Source: an uncultured Bacteroidales bacterium (GTDB lineage: Bacteria; Bacteroidota; Bacteroidia; Bacteroidales; UBA932). From it: a DNA stretch of 64,000 nt. A program made the position numbers and the translations under genes. The notes under the pieces are model-generated. The model was not told where the DNA came from and did no database searches. It saw only the letters and a program-made list of their open reading frames with translations. Positions within the stretch are counted from its first letter, which is position 1. The number at the start of each line of letters is the position of its first letter. Shown in pieces: positions 41,243-49,611 of the stretch. The stretch lies in the NCBI GenBank assembly GCA_946187865.1, contig CAMHST010000001.1:1-64000 (forward strand), in the 5' to 3' direction.

Positions 41243-42298
41243 ATGAGCGCCTCAGAAAAAATAACCATCCACGACATCGCCCGTCTTAGCGGCCTTTCCA
41301 AAGGAACGGTAGACCGCGTGCTCCACAACCGCGGAGAAGTCTCCAAGAAAAGCTACGAGAAAGTGATGGCTGTAATCAAGGAGCTGGGATACGAACCCAA
41401 CGTATACGCCTCCCTGCTGGCCAAGCAGCAGAATTACAGCATCGCCATCCTTCTCCCCCGCCCGGAGCCGGGCTCTTACTGGGAACTGGCCACCAGCGGC
41501 ATTGAAAAGGCGGCCGAAGAGGAAAAGCAGTTCGGCATTTCCACCACCCTCTATACTTACGACGAATACAGCGCGGAATCCTTCCGGGAAGCCTGTTACC
41601 AGGTACTCTCCCAAAAGCCCTCCGGCGTTGTGATCGCCCCCATGTTCCAGTACGAGACCCAGGTGTTTGTCCAGGAACTGGCAAACAGCCACATCCCATA
41701 TGTCTATGTAGACACCAAACTGGACACGCCCGGCGGTTATCTGGCCTTCTACGGCCTTCCCGCCTACAAAAGCGGCTACCTGTGCGCCTCCATCCTGCTG
41801 ATGAAAGAGAAAGTGAAGGAACTGCTCATCGTCCGCGTAACGCGGGACAAGGAGCGCCAGAGCGACCCTACAGTCCAGCGCAGGGCCGGCTTCCAGGACT
41901 ATATCCGGGAACACAATCCGGGCTGCACCCTGCGCAGCATCTTTGTCAGCCCCACGGACCCGGCCGCCACAGACGAAGCCCTCAACGCCTTTTTCTCGGA
42001 ATTCCCGCAGGTGAGGCACATCGTCATGTTCAATTCCCGCATTCACCTGATCGTCCCCTTCCTGGAACGCCATCCCGCCAAAGACATGTGGGTGGTGGGA
42101 TTCGACAACCTGTCGGCCAACGTGGCCGCCCTGAAAGAAGGAACGGTGACCACGCTCGTCGCCCAGCACCCGGAGCTCCAGGTCCAGAAGGCCATCCACG
42201 CCCTGTCGGAGTTTATCGTCTTCAAGCGTAAGCCCGCCGTGGCCGACAATCACATGCACATGGACCTACTCACCCGTTATAATCTGGAAGACTATTGA
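41243..42298 (+). CDS. LacI-family transcriptional regulator, probable pectin-operon regulator
   Basis: A 351-residue protein with an N-terminal LacI helix-turn-helix (ITIHDIARLSGLSKGTVDRVLHNRGEVSKKSYEKVMAVIKELGYEPNVYASLL) and a periplasmic-binding-protein-like sensor domain (about 65-335) with ISTTLYTYDEYSAESF, GVVIAPMFQYE and MWVVGFDNLSANVAALKEGTVTTLVAQHPELQVQKAI. TVDRVL replaces the common TVSRVL, a variant common in Bacteroidota members that sense sugars or sugar acids. It is divergent from the sixteen-gene pectin operon, with palindromic sites in between, and is followed 2 bp later by a GH43 gene. The ligand is not visible; a uronate or KDG-type intermediate is the obvious guess. Confidence 0.92.
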   Translation: MSASEKITIHDIARLSGLSKGTVDRVLHNRGEVSKKSYEKVMAVIKELGYEPNVYASLLAKQQNYSIAILLPRPEPGSYWELATSGIEKAAEEEKQFGISTTLYTYDEYSAESFREACYQVLSQKPSGVVIAPMFQYETQVFVQELANSHIPYVYVDTKLDTPGGYLAFYGLPAYKSGYLCASILLMKEKVKELLIVRVTRDKERQSDPTVQRRAGFQDYIREHNPGCTLRSIFVSPTDPAATDEALNAFFSEFPQVRHIVMFNSRIHLIVPFLERHPAKDMWVVGFDNLSANVAALKEGTVTTLVAQHPELQVQKAIHALSEFIVFKRKPAVADNHMHMDLLTRYNLEDY

Positions 42299-42300
42299 TC

Positions 42301-43983
42301 ATGAAACGCTTGCTTCTCCTATTCCTGCTGCTTTCCGCCGCAGTGACCTCCGCCCAAACCCGATACAAGAATCCGGTGCTGCACCAGGACTTCTCAGACC
42401 CGGACATCTGCCGCGTGGGAGAAGACTATTATATGACGGCGTCTTCGTTCAACTGCTTCCCCGGCCTTCCCATCCTGCACTCGAGAGACCTGGTGCACTG
42501 GGAGCAGGTCGGCGCCGCCCTCACGGACTATCCCGGCCCGGGGTGGGACGCCCCGCAGGACGACTTCCACGGAACCGTCCAGCATGGAAACGGCGTCTGG
42601 GCCCCGTCTATCCGCTACCACGACGGCTGGTTCTACATTTTCTGCGCAGACCCGGACCGCGGCGTGTTCATGGTCCGGACCCAGGACCCCGCAGGCACCT
42701 GGGAAGCCCCTGTGTGGGTGGTCAAGGCCAAAGGCTTCATAGACCCGTGTCCGCTTTGGGACGATGACGGGAAAGCCTGGCTCTCCCATGCGCTGGCCGG
42801 CTCCCGCGCCGGACTCAAAAGTGTCCTCTACGTGGCGCCGATGGCCCCGGACGGCACCCGTCTCACCGGCCCCTCCCGGATCGTGTACGACGGACACCGC
42901 ACCCAGCCCACCATCGAAGGCACCAAACTCTACAAGCGGAACGGACTGTATTATCTGTTCGCCCCGGCAGGCGGGGTGGCCACCGGCTGGCAGACCGTCC
43001 TGCGCTCCGGCAATATCTTCGGCCCGTGGGAAGAGCGCGTGGTCCTGGCCTGGGCCCCCGGCACCATCAACGGCCCGCATCAGGGCGGCTGGGTGGAGAC
43101 TCCGTCCGGAGAAAGCTGGTTCCTGCATTTCCAGGACAAGGGCGCCTATGGCCGTATTGTTCACCTGCAGCCGATGACCTGGCGGGAAGACGGCTGGCCC
43201 GTGATTGGGGAAGACCCCGACGGAGACGGCGTGGGGCAGCCTGTTTCGGCCGGCATTATTCCCGTCCCCGGCCGCAAGGAAGCGGTTCTTTCCCGGCTCA
43301 ATGCCTATGGGACGGGCATGGAATGGCAATATCCCGCCGTTCCCTCCCCCACCTGGCACGCTACCCTGCCGGACGGGTCGCTGCGGCTCTATTCCGTTCC
43401 CCAGGACAAGCCCGGAGCCAATCTGTGGAACTGCCTCAACCTGCTGCTGCAAAAATTCCCGGCGGCACGTTTCACCGTCACGGCCCGGCTCCGCTTCCAT
43501 CCCAATCCGCAGCTGCCCGGAAAGGGCGAACAGGCCGGATTCATCGTCATGGGCAACGACTACGCCACGCTCCGGCTCACAGACACCGAGTCCGGCGCCC
43601 GGCTGCAGTATGCCGTGTGCCTCCAGGCTTCCAAGGGGTCTGCGGAAACTGTCACCGACCTCTGCATCCTGCCTTATGAGACCACGCCCCATACCCTTCC
43701 CTACGCCTCCGGCAATGTTCCGCCGGTAGTGTATCCTCACTGGCAGGAGGCTGTCCTGTGGGTCAAGCTGGAGGTGACCCCCCGTACAGTGGAAGGGAAT
43801 GTGCCGGATGCCGTCTGCCAGTTCAGCTTCTCTGCCGACGGAAAACGCTTCACCCCCGCCGGCGCGCCTTTCACGGCCAAACCGGAAACCTGGATCGGCG
43901 CCAAATTCGGCTTTTACTGCAACCGCCCCGCCCCCCGCAACGATGCCGGCTGGGTGGACGTGGAGCAGCTGCAAGTGAACTAG
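42301..43983 (+). CDS. GH43 glycosidase (xylosidase/arabinofuranosidase type) with C-terminal beta-sandwich
   Basis: A 560-residue secreted enzyme (MKRLLLLFLLLSAAVTSAQ). The five-bladed propeller covers about 22-310: KNPVLHQDFSDPDICRVGEDYYMTASSF with the catalytic base Asp, GVWAPSIRYHDGWFYIF, FIDPCPLWDDDGKAWL with the pKa-modulating Asp, and QPTIEGTKLYKRNGLYYLFAP with the acid Glu. The C-terminal part (about 330-560) resembles the concanavalin-like domain found in GH43 xylosidases (FTVTARLRFHPN, AGFIVMGNDYATLRL, GAKFGFYCN). It probably releases arabinose or xylose from pectic side chains or xylan. The ATG at 42301 lies 2 bp after the regulator stop; the TTG start in the ORF track overlaps that stop. 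Confidence 0.92.
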   Translation: MKRLLLLFLLLSAAVTSAQTRYKNPVLHQDFSDPDICRVGEDYYMTASSFNCFPGLPILHSRDLVHWEQVGAALTDYPGPGWDAPQDDFHGTVQHGNGVWAPSIRYHDGWFYIFCADPDRGVFMVRTQDPAGTWEAPVWVVKAKGFIDPCPLWDDDGKAWLSHALAGSRAGLKSVLYVAPMAPDGTRLTGPSRIVYDGHRTQPTIEGTKLYKRNGLYYLFAPAGGVATGWQTVLRSGNIFGPWEERVVLAWAPGTINGPHQGGWVETPSGESWFLHFQDKGAYGRIVHLQPMTWREDGWPVIGEDPDGDGVGQPVSAGIIPVPGRKEAVLSRLNAYGTGMEWQYPAVPSPTWHATLPDGSLRLYSVPQDKPGANLWNCLNLLLQKFPAARFTVTARLRFHPNPQLPGKGEQAGFIVMGNDYATLRLTDTESGARLQYAVCLQASKGSAETVTDLCILPYETTPHTLPYASGNVPPVVYPHWQEAVLWVKLEVTPRTVEGNVPDAVCQFSFSADGKRFTPAGAPFTAKPETWIGAKFGFYCNRPAPRNDAGWVDVEQLQVN

Positions 43984-43985
43984 GA

Positions 43986-44017
43986 TTTGCAAAATCCAAG
44001 TTCCCGCCGTACCTTTG
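43986..44017 (+). promoter_or_regulatory. Promoter of the RNase P RNA gene
   Basis: TTTG at 43986, 20 bp, then TACCTTTG at 44010-44017, matching the Bacteroidota consensus. The predicted start is within a few bases of the 5' end of the RNA at about 44024. The -33 element lies just after the GH43 stop codon. Confidence 0.7.
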
Positions 44018-44023
44018 CGCTCA

Positions 44024-44367
44024 GAAAAATGGTGGGACGATCTGTCGCGGTGCTCCGGCACTGAGGAAAGTCCGCACAGGACAGGGCACCCGTCTGCGGA
44101 AAGCGCAGTAGGGAGTAATCTTTAGATATCGTAACAGAAAATAACCGCCGCGGGAGGCCTTTCGGGGCCGATTGCACCGCCGGCAAGGGTGAAAACGCGG
44201 GGTAAGGGCCCACGACGCTGCATGGCGACATGCCGCGGGTACGGTATCCGGGCCTGCAAGACCAAATATACCGGCAGATGAGGACGGCCCGTCCGATGCC
44301 GGGGGGTAGGTTGCGAAGATAAATGACAGATTTAAAAACAGAAAGCGGCTTACGGCCCCACCATTTT
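44024..44367 (+). ncRNA. rnpB: RNase P RNA (class A), catalytic subunit
   Basis: The universally conserved P4 strand GAGGAAAGTCCG is at 44063-44074, and the matching 3' half ACAGAAAGCGGCTTACGGCCCC is at about 44338-44360. The terminal stem P1 is formed by TGGTGGG at the 5' end and CCCACCA at the 3' end. The length of about 340 nt and internal motifs (GGTAAGGGCCCACG, GGTAGGTTGCGAAGATAAATGACAG) fit bacterial class A RNase P RNA, which cuts the 5' leader from pre-tRNAs. P1 followed by a run of seven T acts as the terminator and runs into the stop codon of the convergent recX gene. Confidence 0.96.
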
Positions 44368-44368
44368 T

Positions 44369-44827
44369 TTATTCTCCCTTAAGCACGCGGGATACGGCGG
44401 CTTCCACATCGGCATATTCATAGCCCCGGGAAAGGGCGAACTTGAGCAGTTTCAGCCGGCACTGCGGGTCTCCCTGCAGGGTGCGGTACTTGGCGGCGAT
44501 GAGGCGGTCCAGTTTGTCGGCGGCTTTTTCCGGGTCTATCTCTTCCAGGGCGGCCCGGATGGCTTCGTCGGCAATGCCCTTTCCCTTCAGCTGGAAACGG
44601 ATTTTCACGGCGCCCCAGCCCTGCAGCGAGGATTTCTCCCGGGCGAAGGCCGCGGCATAGCGGGCGTCGTCCACGTACCGCTCCGCCACCAGCTGCGCGA
44701 CAATGCGCTCTGCGGCATCGGCATTCCCCTCCAGATCTTTCAGGGCTTTCCGGTACATGTCCTGACGGCAGTATTCCGCCCGGGAGCACAGCCGCTGCAG
44801 GCGGGACAGACACTTGGCGCTTTCCAT
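44369..44827 (-). CDS. recX: Regulatory protein RecX
   Basis: RecX binds RecA filaments and limits their growth. The 152-residue all-helical protein has three RecX repeats: RLCSRAEYCRQDMYRKALKDLEGNADAAERIVAQLVAERYVDDARYAAAFAREKSSLQGWGAVKIRFQLKGKGIADEAIRAALEEID, then a third unit ending LLKFALSRGYEYADVEAAVSRVLKGE. The YVDDARYAAAFAREKS and GxxKIRFQLKxKGI segments are strong signatures. It starts 4 bp after the patatin gene stop and ends at the rnpB terminator. recA lies 3.5 kb away on the other strand, so the two are near but not co-transcribed. Confidence 0.9.
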   Translation of the reverse strand: MESAKCLSRLQRLCSRAEYCRQDMYRKALKDLEGNADAAERIVAQLVAERYVDDARYAAAFAREKSSLQGWGAVKIRFQLKGKGIADEAIRAALEEIDPEKAADKLDRLIAAKYRTLQGDPQCRLKLLKFALSRGYEYADVEAAVSRVLKGE

Positions 44828-44831
44828 GGCC

Positions 44832-47234
44832 TTAGAAATTGAAGCCCAGGGACACGTACGCGCCCACCTTTTTGGTGAGGGAATTCCAGTGGATGTCCAG
44901 TTTCAGGGGGCCCACTACCGAATCGTAGGCATATTCCAGGCCAGCCCCGAAAACATGTTCTCCCAGCTCGAAGGTGCCGAAATTGTCGAAATCATAAGCG
45001 GCATTGAAAATGGCGCTCACATAATGGCTTTTGCCGAACCCCAGACGGGCGTCCAGCCGGCCGATCATCATGTAGTTGCGCCGGAAGGCCCCGCTGGGAA
45101 TGCCCATGAAGGGCAACTGCTGCTCTACGTAGCGGCCGGCAAAATCACCGCCCATCACGTTGGAGTACACGATGGGGACATTCTCTCCCAGGATGTAACG
45201 GAGACTGCCCTGCGGGATCAGGGCGAACCGGCCCATAGCCACCGGCATCTTTCCGTCCAGGGATACGATGCCGAACAGGCTCCCCTTCTCCGGTGTGAAC
45301 ATCCGGGACACCAGTTCCGCCTTGATTCCGCCCGAGATGCCCCGGGTGGGGAAATACCCGTCGTCCATGGTCTCCATCCGGCCGTTGACAAAGAAGCTGG
45401 GATAGTCCCGGGTCACGGCCGCGGGATCATAGGCGCCCGACTCTTCGGCGGAGAGGATACGCTTGACCCGGAAATACTGGTTCCGGATACCGGCCTGCAG
45501 GTCAAAGGAATACCACTTGAGGTTGGACGCGTAGATCTCCTGGGTGTACTGGGTAAAGTCGATGGAGTAGATATTGCTCCCGGACAGGAAATTGTTGCGG
45601 TCGTTCCAGCGGAAACGGGCCGTGACATTGATGGTTGGCATCTTGGGCGCGTCGTAGGCATAGTGGAATTCCAGGAAGGGATTCACGCCGATCCGTCCGG
45701 TCAGGTCCAGGGAAGACCCGCGGACGGCGTGCGTGTTGAAGCCCAGATTAACCAGGATGGAAACCAGGTCTTCTGAATCGGCCCGAAAACCCAGTCCCAG
45801 CTGATGCAGAGGTCCCCGCTTGCACAGAATCCGGAGCCGGTAGGGCTCCATGGTTCCGCGAAGCTCATAGCTCACAAAGTCATAGGTGCCCTGCCCGAAG
45901 ACCCGCGCGATATCCTCTTCGATGGCCTGTTTGGTGACCACGGCACCAGGCTGTACGGCCAGCTTGGAGCGGATGAATTCCGCATCGGAGGCGGGCACGC
46001 CCACGATATCGATGTCGCCGATGACCACCGGCTTCACGTTCAGGTCTACCGCCTTCGGGGCCTGCAGTTGCCTCTTGGCGCCGCCCACCTTCTTTTTCAC
46101 GGCGGCAAGCTCGGCGGCGCTCGCACGGGCGGCACGGAGCCCCCGCTGGTACATGGTATCGATGGCAACGTCGTTGAAGCTGAGCATGTCGTACCCCGTA
46201 AGGTCCGGATGGATGCGCACGTCCACCGACTGGATATTCCGCTCGAAGGAGTCGTTGGACAGCATGTCTATCCCCTGCATCAGGATGTCTCCCAGGTTGT
46301 TGATCTTGTCCGCCCCGGGAGAGGAGCCGGAAAGGTCTATGCCGATGACAATGTCGGCGCCCATGTCCCGGGCGATATCCACAGGGAAATTGTTCCGCAT
46401 GCCGCCGTCGGCCAGGACCATTCCCTGGGTGCGGACCGGCGTGAACAGGCCGGGGATGGACATGGTGGAACGAAGGGCCAGGTTCACGGAGCCGCTGTGC
46501 CAGATCTTGGCCTTGCCGGAAGCCATGTCCGTGGCCACGCAGGCGAAGGGAATGGGGAACTTGAAGAAATCGGTGGAATCACTGTAGCCTACTGTCCGGG
46601 AATTGATGATCTGGCTCACATTCTGCCCGTACACGAAGCCGGAGGGAAGGCTGCCCATGAGGTTGTCTCCGAGGATCCGGTCTATGGAGCGCGCCTGCTC
46701 ATCGTCGGCCCGAAGGTGCAGGAAACGGTCTTCCCCGTTGGAAAAAGGCATATCACCCGCCACGAAGGATTTGTAATCGTCTGTCCGGTAGTAGAAAGGG
46801 ATGGATACCAGGAACTTCTCCTTGTACCGGATCCTGGAATAGGGGATGTATTCCCGCTGCACCTTGTCGCTCAGGGCCATGTCCCAGTTGATGGAATGGA
46901 TGAGCGTATCCAGATAGGCGGCGTCGTACCCCAGGGCGTACATGCCACCCAGCAGGCCGCCGATGCTGGTCCCCACCACCATGTCTACCGGAAGGCCATA
47001 CTCTTCGATGACTTTCAGCGCCCCCACCGTAGCCGCGCCCTTGGCGCCGCCGCCGGACAGGACCAGCGCCACCGTGGGCCGATGCTTGCGGATCTGGGCC
47101 ATCCGGTTGCGGATACTGTTCACAGCCTTGGCGTCTTTGGGATCCAGGCCGAAAGTGGAAGAAGAGCGGTCCTGGGCCAAGGCGGACAAGCCGGCAAGGA
47201 CAAGACAGGACAGCCAGGTGAGGACTTTTCTCAT
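44832..47234 (-). CDS. Patatin-like phospholipase with C-terminal outer-membrane barrel
   Basis: An 800-residue secreted protein. Signal peptide (VLAGLSALAQ). Patatin domain at about 50-310: oxyanion motif SGGGAKG, nucleophile elbow GTSIGG with the Ser near 90, and the catalytic Asp in LADGGMRNNFPVDIARDMGADIVIGID. A POTRA-like linker follows (about 375-450, VKPVVIGDIDIVGVPASDAEFIRSKL), then a 16-strand type barrel of the Omp85/BamA kind (about 470-800) ending in VGAYVSLGFNF. This is the type V secretion-like layout of PlpD proteins, where the barrel anchors or exports the lipase. Its substrate is probably a phospholipid. The ATG overlaps the rlmN stop (ATGA). Confidence 0.92.
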   Translation of the reverse strand: MRKVLTWLSCLVLAGLSALAQDRSSSTFGLDPKDAKAVNSIRNRMAQIRKHRPTVALVLSGGGAKGAATVGALKVIEEYGLPVDMVVGTSIGGLLGGMYALGYDAAYLDTLIHSINWDMALSDKVQREYIPYSRIRYKEKFLVSIPFYYRTDDYKSFVAGDMPFSNGEDRFLHLRADDEQARSIDRILGDNLMGSLPSGFVYGQNVSQIINSRTVGYSDSTDFFKFPIPFACVATDMASGKAKIWHSGSVNLALRSTMSIPGLFTPVRTQGMVLADGGMRNNFPVDIARDMGADIVIGIDLSGSSPGADKINNLGDILMQGIDMLSNDSFERNIQSVDVRIHPDLTGYDMLSFNDVAIDTMYQRGLRAARASAAELAAVKKKVGGAKRQLQAPKAVDLNVKPVVIGDIDIVGVPASDAEFIRSKLAVQPGAVVTKQAIEEDIARVFGQGTYDFVSYELRGTMEPYRLRILCKRGPLHQLGLGFRADSEDLVSILVNLGFNTHAVRGSSLDLTGRIGVNPFLEFHYAYDAPKMPTINVTARFRWNDRNNFLSGSNIYSIDFTQYTQEIYASNLKWYSFDLQAGIRNQYFRVKRILSAEESGAYDPAAVTRDYPSFFVNGRMETMDDGYFPTRGISGGIKAELVSRMFTPEKGSLFGIVSLDGKMPVAMGRFALIPQGSLRYILGENVPIVYSNVMGGDFAGRYVEQQLPFMGIPSGAFRRNYMMIGRLDARLGFGKSHYVSAIFNAAYDFDNFGTFELGEHVFGAGLEYAYDSVVGPLKLDIHWNSLTKKVGAYVSLGFNF

Positions 47235-48256
47235 AGTTGCATGTGTTTTCCGGCCAGAAGGCCGCAGGCGGCGAAAATATCTTCTCCGCGCGAGGCGCGG
47301 ATGGTGGCGGTGAGCCCGCCCCGGGAAAGGCGGTCCCGGAAGGCTTCCATCTGCGTGTCGCTGGCGGGTCCCAGGGGGAAATCGGGGATACGGTGGAAAC
47401 GGATCAGGTTAACGCGGCATTCCAGTCCGGAAAGCAGGCGCAGGAGCGCGTCTGCATGCCGTTTGGTGTTGTTCCACCCGTCAAAGACCGTGTACTCGAA
47501 ACTGACCCGGCGCTGCCCGGTGAAATCGTAGCGGCGGATCAGTTCCACCACCGACTCCAGGGGCCACGCCTTCTCTACGGGCATCATTTCCAGACGCTCC
47601 TCCGGGAAGGGATTGTGCAGGCTCACGGCCAGGTGGCAGTGGCTTTCGTCCAGGTATTTTTTCAGGTTGGGCAGCACGCCGATCGTGGAAAGGGTGATAC
47701 GCTTGGGACTCCAGGCCAGCCCCCAGGGGGCCGTGAGGATTTCGATCACCTTTTTCACCTGGTCCCAGTTGTCCAGCGGCTCTCCCATGCCCATGAAGAC
47801 GGTGTTGGTGAGCTCCGCGGCTTCGTCGATCGCGAAAAACTGCGAAAGGATGTCTGCGGCCGACAGGTTTCCGTGGAAGCCCTGCCGCCCCGTCATGCAG
47901 AACTTGCAGCCCATCTTGCAGCCGGCCTGGGAGCTGACGCAGAGGGTTTTCCGGTCCTGGTCCGGGATCATGACCGTCTCTACGGCGTTCAGGGGGTCCT
48001 CCCCTACCGGGAACAGGTATTTCCGGGTACCGTCGACCGAAGTCTGGGAGCCCAGGGGGCGGGCCATGCCCACCTCCCAGTTTTGGGAGAGGGCTTCCCG
48101 GCCGGCCTTGGACAGGTTGGTCATTTCCTGCAGCGAATGGGCGCGGCGCACATACAGCCACTGGGCCATCTGCTTGCCGGCGAAAGCGGGCAGGCCGGCG
48201 TCCAGGGCAATCTCTTTCAGTTCTTCCGGGGTTTTTCCAAGCAGGCGTTGTTTCAT
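47231..48256 (-). CDS. rlmN: Dual-specificity RNA methyltransferase RlmN
   Basis: A radical-SAM enzyme that methylates C2 of A2503 in 23S rRNA and A37 in some tRNAs. The 341-residue protein has the CX3CX2C cluster motif (Cys113, Cys117, Cys120 in SQAGCKMGCKFCMTG), MGMGEPLDNWD, RITLSTIGVLPNL and LAVSLHNP, and the mechanistic C-terminal Cys in RASRGEDIFAACGLL. I prefer the ATG at 48256 (MKQRLLGKTPEELKE) because upstream residues are not family-like. It is divergent from recA and overlaps the patatin gene by 4 bp. Confidence 0.95.
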   Translation of the reverse strand: MKQRLLGKTPEELKEIALDAGLPAFAGKQMAQWLYVRRAHSLQEMTNLSKAGREALSQNWEVGMARPLGSQTSVDGTRKYLFPVGEDPLNAVETVMIPDQDRKTLCVSSQAGCKMGCKFCMTGRQGFHGNLSAADILSQFFAIDEAAELTNTVFMGMGEPLDNWDQVKKVIEILTAPWGLAWSPKRITLSTIGVLPNLKKYLDESHCHLAVSLHNPFPEERLEMMPVEKAWPLESVVELIRRYDFTGQRRVSFEYTVFDGWNNTKRHADALLRLLSGLECRVNLIRFHRIPDFPLGPASDTQMEAFRDRLSRGGLTATIRASRGEDIFAACGLLAGKHMQL

Positions 48257-48332
48257 GGACTCACTCTTTTCCTTCGCACAAAAATAATAATAAATATCCA
48301 ATGAAAAAATTCTGAATAACCGAGTTTTTGAT

Positions 48333-48340
48333 TAACTTTG
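48333..48340 (+). promoter_or_regulatory. -7 box of recA
   Basis: TAACTTTG, exact TAnnTTTG match, 50 bp before the recA ATG. No LexA-type palindrome was found by eye in the spacer. Confidence 0.5.
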
Positions 48341-48390
48341 TCTTTCAGCGGTAAAGGATGCCCGCGCAAAACTTTTAACTAAAACAGATT

Positions 48391-49425
48391 ATGGCAAAAG
48401 CAGCAGAAGAAATGACCGAAGCCCAGGTAAACGCAGCCAAACTCAAGGCCCTGCAGGCTACGATCGACAAGATTGAGAAAGATTACGGGAAAGGAACCAT
48501 CATGAAGCTGGGAGACCAGCCGGAATGGGATGCCTCTCAGGTCATCCCCAGCGGTTCCATCTCCCTGGACCATGCGCTGGGCATCGGCGGATACCCCAAA
48601 GGCCGCATCATCGAGATCTACGGTCCGGAATCCTCCGGTAAAACCACCCTGGCCATCCACGCCATCGCCCAGGCCCAGAAAGGCGGGGGCATCGCCGCCA
48701 TCATCGACGCAGAACACGCGTTCGACCGCAGCTATGCCAAAGCCCTGGGCGTGAATCTGGACACCCTCCTCATTTCCCAGCCGGACAACGGGGAACAGGC
48801 CCTGGAAATCGCCGACAACCTTATCCGCAGCGGCGCCGTGGACATTGTGGTGATAGACTCCGTGGCCGCCCTTACCCCCAAGGCGGAGATCGAAGGAGAG
48901 ATGGGAGAGAACAAAGTCGGCCTGCAGGCCCGCCTGATGTCCCAGGCCCTGCGCAAACTGACGGCCAACATCTCCAAGACCGGCACCTGCTGCATCTTCA
49001 TCAACCAGCTGCGTGAGAAGATCGGCATCATGTTCGGCAACCCGGAAACCACCACCGGCGGCAATGCGCTCAAGTTCTACGCTTCCGTCCGGCTGGATAT
49101 CCGCCGCACCACCCAGATCAAAGACGGCGACGACGCCCTGGGCAACCACGTGAAGGTAAAGGTGGTCAAGAACAAGATGGCTCCGCCCTTCAAGAAAGCG
49201 GAATTCGACATTGTCTTCGGCGAGGGCATTTCGCGCAGCGGAGAAATCGTGGACCTGGGCGTAGAGCTGGGCATTATCCAGAAGTCCGGTTCCTGGTTCA
49301 GCTATAACGACAGCAAACTGGCCCAAGGCCGGGAAGCCACCAAAAAGCTTATGCTGGACAATCCGGAACTCGCAGAGGAAATCGAAGGCAAGATCCGGGA
49401 AGCCATGAGCAAAATCCAGGACTAA
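48391..49425 (+). CDS. recA: Recombinase RecA
   Basis: The DNA strand-exchange ATPase for homologous repair. The 344-residue length is standard. Motifs: Walker [10 protein letters not shown] near residue 75, Walker [25 protein letters not shown] near 150, the L2 loop region [35 protein letters not shown], and [15 protein letters not shown]. The C-terminus ends [13 protein letters not shown], less acidic than in E. coli. A terminator follows at 49446-49480. It is divergent from rlmN. Confidence 0.98.
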   Translation: MAKAAEEMTEAQVNAAKLKALQATIDKIEKDYGKGTIMKLGDQPEWDASQVIPSGSISLDHALGIGGYPKGRIIEIYGPESSGKTTLAIHAIAQAQKGGGIAAIIDAEHAFDRSYAKALGVNLDTLLISQPDNGEQALEIADNLIRSGAVDIVVIDSVAALTPKAEIEGEMGENKVGLQARLMSQALRKLTANISKTGTCCIFINQLREKIGIMFGNPETTTGGNALKFYASVRLDIRRTTQIKDGDDALGNHVKVKVVKNKMAPPFKKAEFDIVFGEGISRSGEIVDLGVELGIIQKSGSWFSYNDSKLAQGREATKKLMLDNPELAEEIEGKIREAMSKIQD

Positions 49426-49445
49426 GGTGCCGTTGCACCCCCATC

Positions 49446-49480
49446 AAGAGGCAGACCTTCCGGGCCTGCCTCTTTGTTTG
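49446..49480 (+). terminator. Rho-independent terminator of recA
   Basis: AAGAGGCAG pairs with CTGCCTCTT around an 11-base loop and is followed by TGTTTG, 20 bp after the recA stop. Confidence 0.85.
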
Positions 49481-49510
49481 TGTCCCGTAAGCCGCCAGGC
49501 CGGTGTTGGT

Positions 49511-49611
49511 CGTGACTTCCGCGCCGTCACTTTTGGCCGATTTTGCGGGCGCCGATGTCAGCCGTGACTTCCGCGCCGTCACTTTTGGCCGTTTTTGCGG
49601 GGGCCGATGTC
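49511..49611. repeat. Tandem 52-bp duplication of the 3' end of the HHH-protein gene
   Basis: Two copies of a 49-bp unit (49511-49559 and 49563-49611) start 52 bp apart and differ at two positions. The copy at 49563-49611 includes the last ten codons and the stop of the helix-hairpin-helix protein gene. The other copy lies beyond the stop and still encodes a similar peptide tail (DIGARKIGQK followed by TGA) that is no longer reached. Confidence 0.9.

Noticed and set aside
49511-49611. Two-copy repeat considered as the start of a CRISPR array
   Set aside because: Only two copies with a 3-bp separation, no spacers and no cas genes; the unit is a duplicated gene end.
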